Below, piece by piece: positions 6,044-6,292 of a stretch of DNA of 6,292 bases (its first letter is position 1; each line of letters starts with the position of its first letter). The position numbers and the translations under genes were made by a program. This DNA comes from an uncultured bacterium (GTDB lineage: Bacteria > Hydrogenedentota > Hydrogenedentia > Hydrogenedentales > SLHB01). The DNA lies in assembly GCA_937928585.1 (NCBI GenBank), contig CALEZK010000227.1, positions 1-6,292 on the forward strand. The letters run 5' to 3'. Below the pieces are notes generated by a model. That model had not been told where the DNA came from and made no database searches. It worked only from the letters and a program-made list of their open reading frames with translations.

Positions 6044-6292
6044 ATGAAGAAGAATCTGTACCGCACGCTGATAATCTATCTGGTCCTGCTGATCTCGATT
6101 ATCTACGTGTATCCCACGATCGGCTGGTCGCGCCTGACCGATGAGCAGCGCGAACAGCGCCTGGCGCGCTGGGCCGATGAAGATGCCTCAACGGAAGAAC
6201 TTGGCTTTTTTGGCGAGACGACCCGCGCGTTCAAGCGCTGGCTGGAATTCGACCGCGAGTGGGTGATCAACCTCGGGCTCGACCTTCAGGGC
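6044..6292 (+). CDS. secD: Protein translocase subunit SecD (partial, N-terminal 83 residues)
   Basis: SecD forms a proton-driven membrane motor with SecF that helps pull exported proteins through SecYEG. Visible are a basic N-terminus (MKKNLYR), one membrane segment at about 8-23 and a YPTIGW motif (23-28). A charged, probably helical stretch of about 45 residues (29-73) rich in Arg, Glu and Asp follows, and then INLGLDLQG (75-83), the well-known start of the first SecD periplasmic domain. The gene runs off the right edge; most of the protein, including the remaining membrane helices, lies outside. The charged stretch is longer than I would expect between the first helix and this motif in many SecD proteins, but intervening segments of this kind do occur in the family. 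Position after yajC supports the call; whether it is a SecD-SecF fusion cannot be seen. Confidence 0.93.
   Translation, partial: MKKNLYRTLIIYLVLLISIIYVYPTIGWSRLTDEQREQRLARWADEDASTEELGFFGETTRAFKRWLEFDREWVINLGLDLQG

Overview
The window holds six protein-coding genes in two divergently transcribed blocks. Four look complete and the two at the window edges are cut. The DNA is GC-rich with mostly G/C third codon positions, and signals resemble ordinary bacterial sigma-70 promoters and Shine-Dalgarno sites. An OppA-type lipoprotein, a bacterial preQ1-type Tgt and the tgt-yajC-secD order all point to a bacterium, probably one with two membranes. The long charged insert before the SecD LGLDLQG motif and the Ala/Pro-rich YajC N-terminus suggest an uncultured lineage near the PVC group or Hydrogenedentes-like phyla. 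That placement is a low-confidence impression, not a derived result.

Left block, minus strand (about 1-2511): an oligopeptide ABC-transport operon read leftwards. oppA (substrate-binding lipoprotein) is followed after 34 bases by oppB (inner-membrane permease), which runs off the left edge. The remaining components (oppC and the ATPases oppD/oppF) would be expected beyond the edge. The three residues that hold the ends of the peptide backbone in E. coli OppA are all present at matching spacing.

Divergent spacer (2512-2666, 155 bases): it carries a perfect -10 box for oppA, three near-identical 11-base repeats spaced by 10 and 20 bases around that -10 box, and a perfect 7+7 inverted repeat upstream of the -35. 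This is the densest candidate regulatory region in the window.

Right block, plus strand: first an uncharacterised polytopic membrane protein of the GT-C/GT39-like glycosyltransferase type (2667-4391). Then comes the conserved cluster tgt (tRNA queuosine modification), yajC (Sec translocon accessory subunit) and the beginning of secD (protein-export motor). tgt has no visible Shine-Dalgarno site and a -10-like box only ten bases before its ATG. A terminator-like hairpin has the tgt stop codon in its loop and lies just before the yajC ribosome-binding site. A second GC-rich hairpin lies between yajC and secD.

All intergenic gaps are shorter than 160 bases. I see no RNA genes, CRISPR arrays, insertion sequences or phage genes. 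Nothing here amounts to a clearly new biological system. The best leads are the oppA promoter architecture, the terminator straddling the tgt stop and the unassigned membrane glycosyltransferase.
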